From: Silicimonas sp.
GTDB lineage: Bacteria > Pseudomonadota > Alphaproteobacteria > Rhodobacterales > Rhodobacteraceae
Direction: 5' to 3'
Assembly: GCA_022820365.1 (NCBI GenBank)
Contig: JAJEFO010000076.1
Coordinates: 1 to 39,769 of the forward strand
Length of the DNA stretch: 39,769 nt
Of the stretch, positions 39,062 through 39,769 are shown piece by piece. The translations under genes and the position numbers were made by a program. Each line of letters opens with the position of its first letter. The first letter of the stretch is position 1. The notes beneath the pieces were generated by a model. It was not told the DNA's origin, searched no databases, and saw only the letters and a list, made by a program, of their open reading frames with translations.

Positions 39062-39769
39062 TCAACCTGGTTCGGGCACCAGGATCTCGCGCTTGCCGAC
39101 GTGGTTGGCCGCGCTGACCAGGCCGCTCTCCTCCATCTGCTCGACAAGCCGCGCAGCCTTGTTGTAGCCGATGGCAAGCTTGCGCTGAATATAGGACGTC
39201 GAGCACTTGCGGTCGCTGATGACGATCTGGACAGCCTGATCGTAGAGCGCGTCCTCGCCATCCGTGTTTCCGCCAAGGCCAAGCACGAGATCGATGTCCG
39301 AACTCGCCTCCTCATCGTGCCCCGCCACGACTCCCGCAAGATATTCCGGAGCCCCGAAGCTCTTCAGGTGATTGACCACTTCCTCGACCTCTTCATCCGA
39401 AACAAAGGGCCCGTGAACGCGAATGATCTTGCCGCCGCCAGCCATGTAGAGCATGTCGCCCTGGCCGAGCAGCTGCTCTGCACCCATTTCTCCGAGGATG
39501 GTCCGGCTGTCGACCTTCGACGTGACCTGGAACGAAACCCTGGTCGGAAAGTTCGCCTTTATTGTCCCCGTGATGACGTCCACTGACGGCCGCTGCGTCG
39601 CCATGATCAAGTGGATTCCGGAAGCCCGGGCCATTTGTGCCAAGCGCTGGATGCACGCTTCGATTTCCTTCCCCGCGACCATCATCAGGTCAGCCATCTC
39701 GTCCACGATCACCACGACGTAGGGAAGCGTCTCCGGCTCGAATTCCTCCGTCTCGAAAACGGGGTCGCC
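39062..39769 (-). CDS. ftsK: DNA translocase FtsK, C-terminal part (cut by window edge)
   Basis: FtsK is the septal DNA pump that segregates chromosome dimers. 235 C-terminal residues are visible; the N-terminus lies beyond the window. The frame is open to the edge. Present are the Walker [21 protein letters not shown], then [40 protein letters not shown] and [14 protein letters not shown]. The C-terminal gamma (winged-helix) domain that reads KOPS sites follows ([20 protein letters not shown]), ending [10 protein letters not shown]. Confidence 0.98.
   Translation of the reverse strand, partial: GDPVFETEEFEPETLPYVVVIVDEMADLMMVAGKEIEACIQRLAQMARASGIHLIMATQRPSVDVITGTIKANFPTRVSFQVTSKVDSRTILGEMGAEQLLGQGDMLYMAGGGKIIRVHGPFVSDEEVEEVVNHLKSFGAPEYLAGVVAGHDEEASSDIDLVLGLGGNTDGEDALYDQAVQIVISDRKCSTSYIQRKLAIGYNKAARLVEQMEESGLVSAANHVGKREILVPEPG

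Overview
The window looks like chromosomal backbone of an alphaproteobacterium, most likely Rhodobacterales. The clues are the RpoB, RpoC and EF-G sequences, a 44-residue aa3-type cytochrome oxidase subunit IV, an HspQ/LolA/SLT-lipoprotein neighbourhood, and GC-rich coding with many 4-nt ATGA/GTGA stop-start overlaps. I see no prophage, insertion sequence, CRISPR array, tRNA or rRNA. Identification rests on recognising protein sequences by eye; no database search was possible.

Layout. (1) 1-4075: the str operon on the minus strand (rpsL, rpsG, fusA, and tuf cut by the window edge), with a strong sigma70-type promoter at 3603-3631. (2) 4076-12534: rpoC and rpoB, minus strand. (3) 12535-16389: rplJ-rplL with its own terminator, then a polyphosphate kinase 2 gene sitting between rplL and rpoB, in unusually wide intergenic spaces. 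An approximately 255-bp non-coding element occurs here (14078-14333) and again in inverted orientation after rpoC (3751-4010), so the pair brackets rpoC-rpoB-ppk2. (4) 16390-19893: a translationally coupled molybdenum-cofactor / formate-dehydrogenase maturation operon (fdhD, an unrecognised 56-codon ORF, mobA, mobB, moeA). (5) 19952-20976: divergent azlCD branched-chain amino acid exporter. (6) 21176-27344: minus-strand beta-oxidation operon (acyl-CoA dehydrogenase, GST, thiolase, FadB-like fusion), followed by the small cytochrome oxidase subunit IV gene. (7) 27652-29902: two hotdog thioesterases and a MATE transporter, all overlapping by ATGA. (8) 29923-32562: pyrD, a DUF952 protein, an RluA-family pseudouridine synthase and a free methionine-R-sulfoxide reductase. 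(9) 32595-35181: pobA-pcaI-pcaJ, entry and late steps of the protocatechuate/beta-ketoadipate route. (10) 35336-39769: a cytosolic-type gamma-glutamyltransferase, hspQ, an SLT lipoprotein, lolA and the 3' part of ftsK.

The most interesting non-textbook signals are: the inverted non-coding repeat pair, whose best hairpin is kept in both copies by G-U wobble changes on one strand only; the insertion of ppk2 plus a terminator between rplL and rpoB; a 26-bp perfect palindrome in the rpoB leader; the fully coupled 56-codon ORF between fdhD and mobA; an FdhD lacking the second Cys of the usual CxxC; and a nested inverted repeat between azlD and the oxidase subunit gene.
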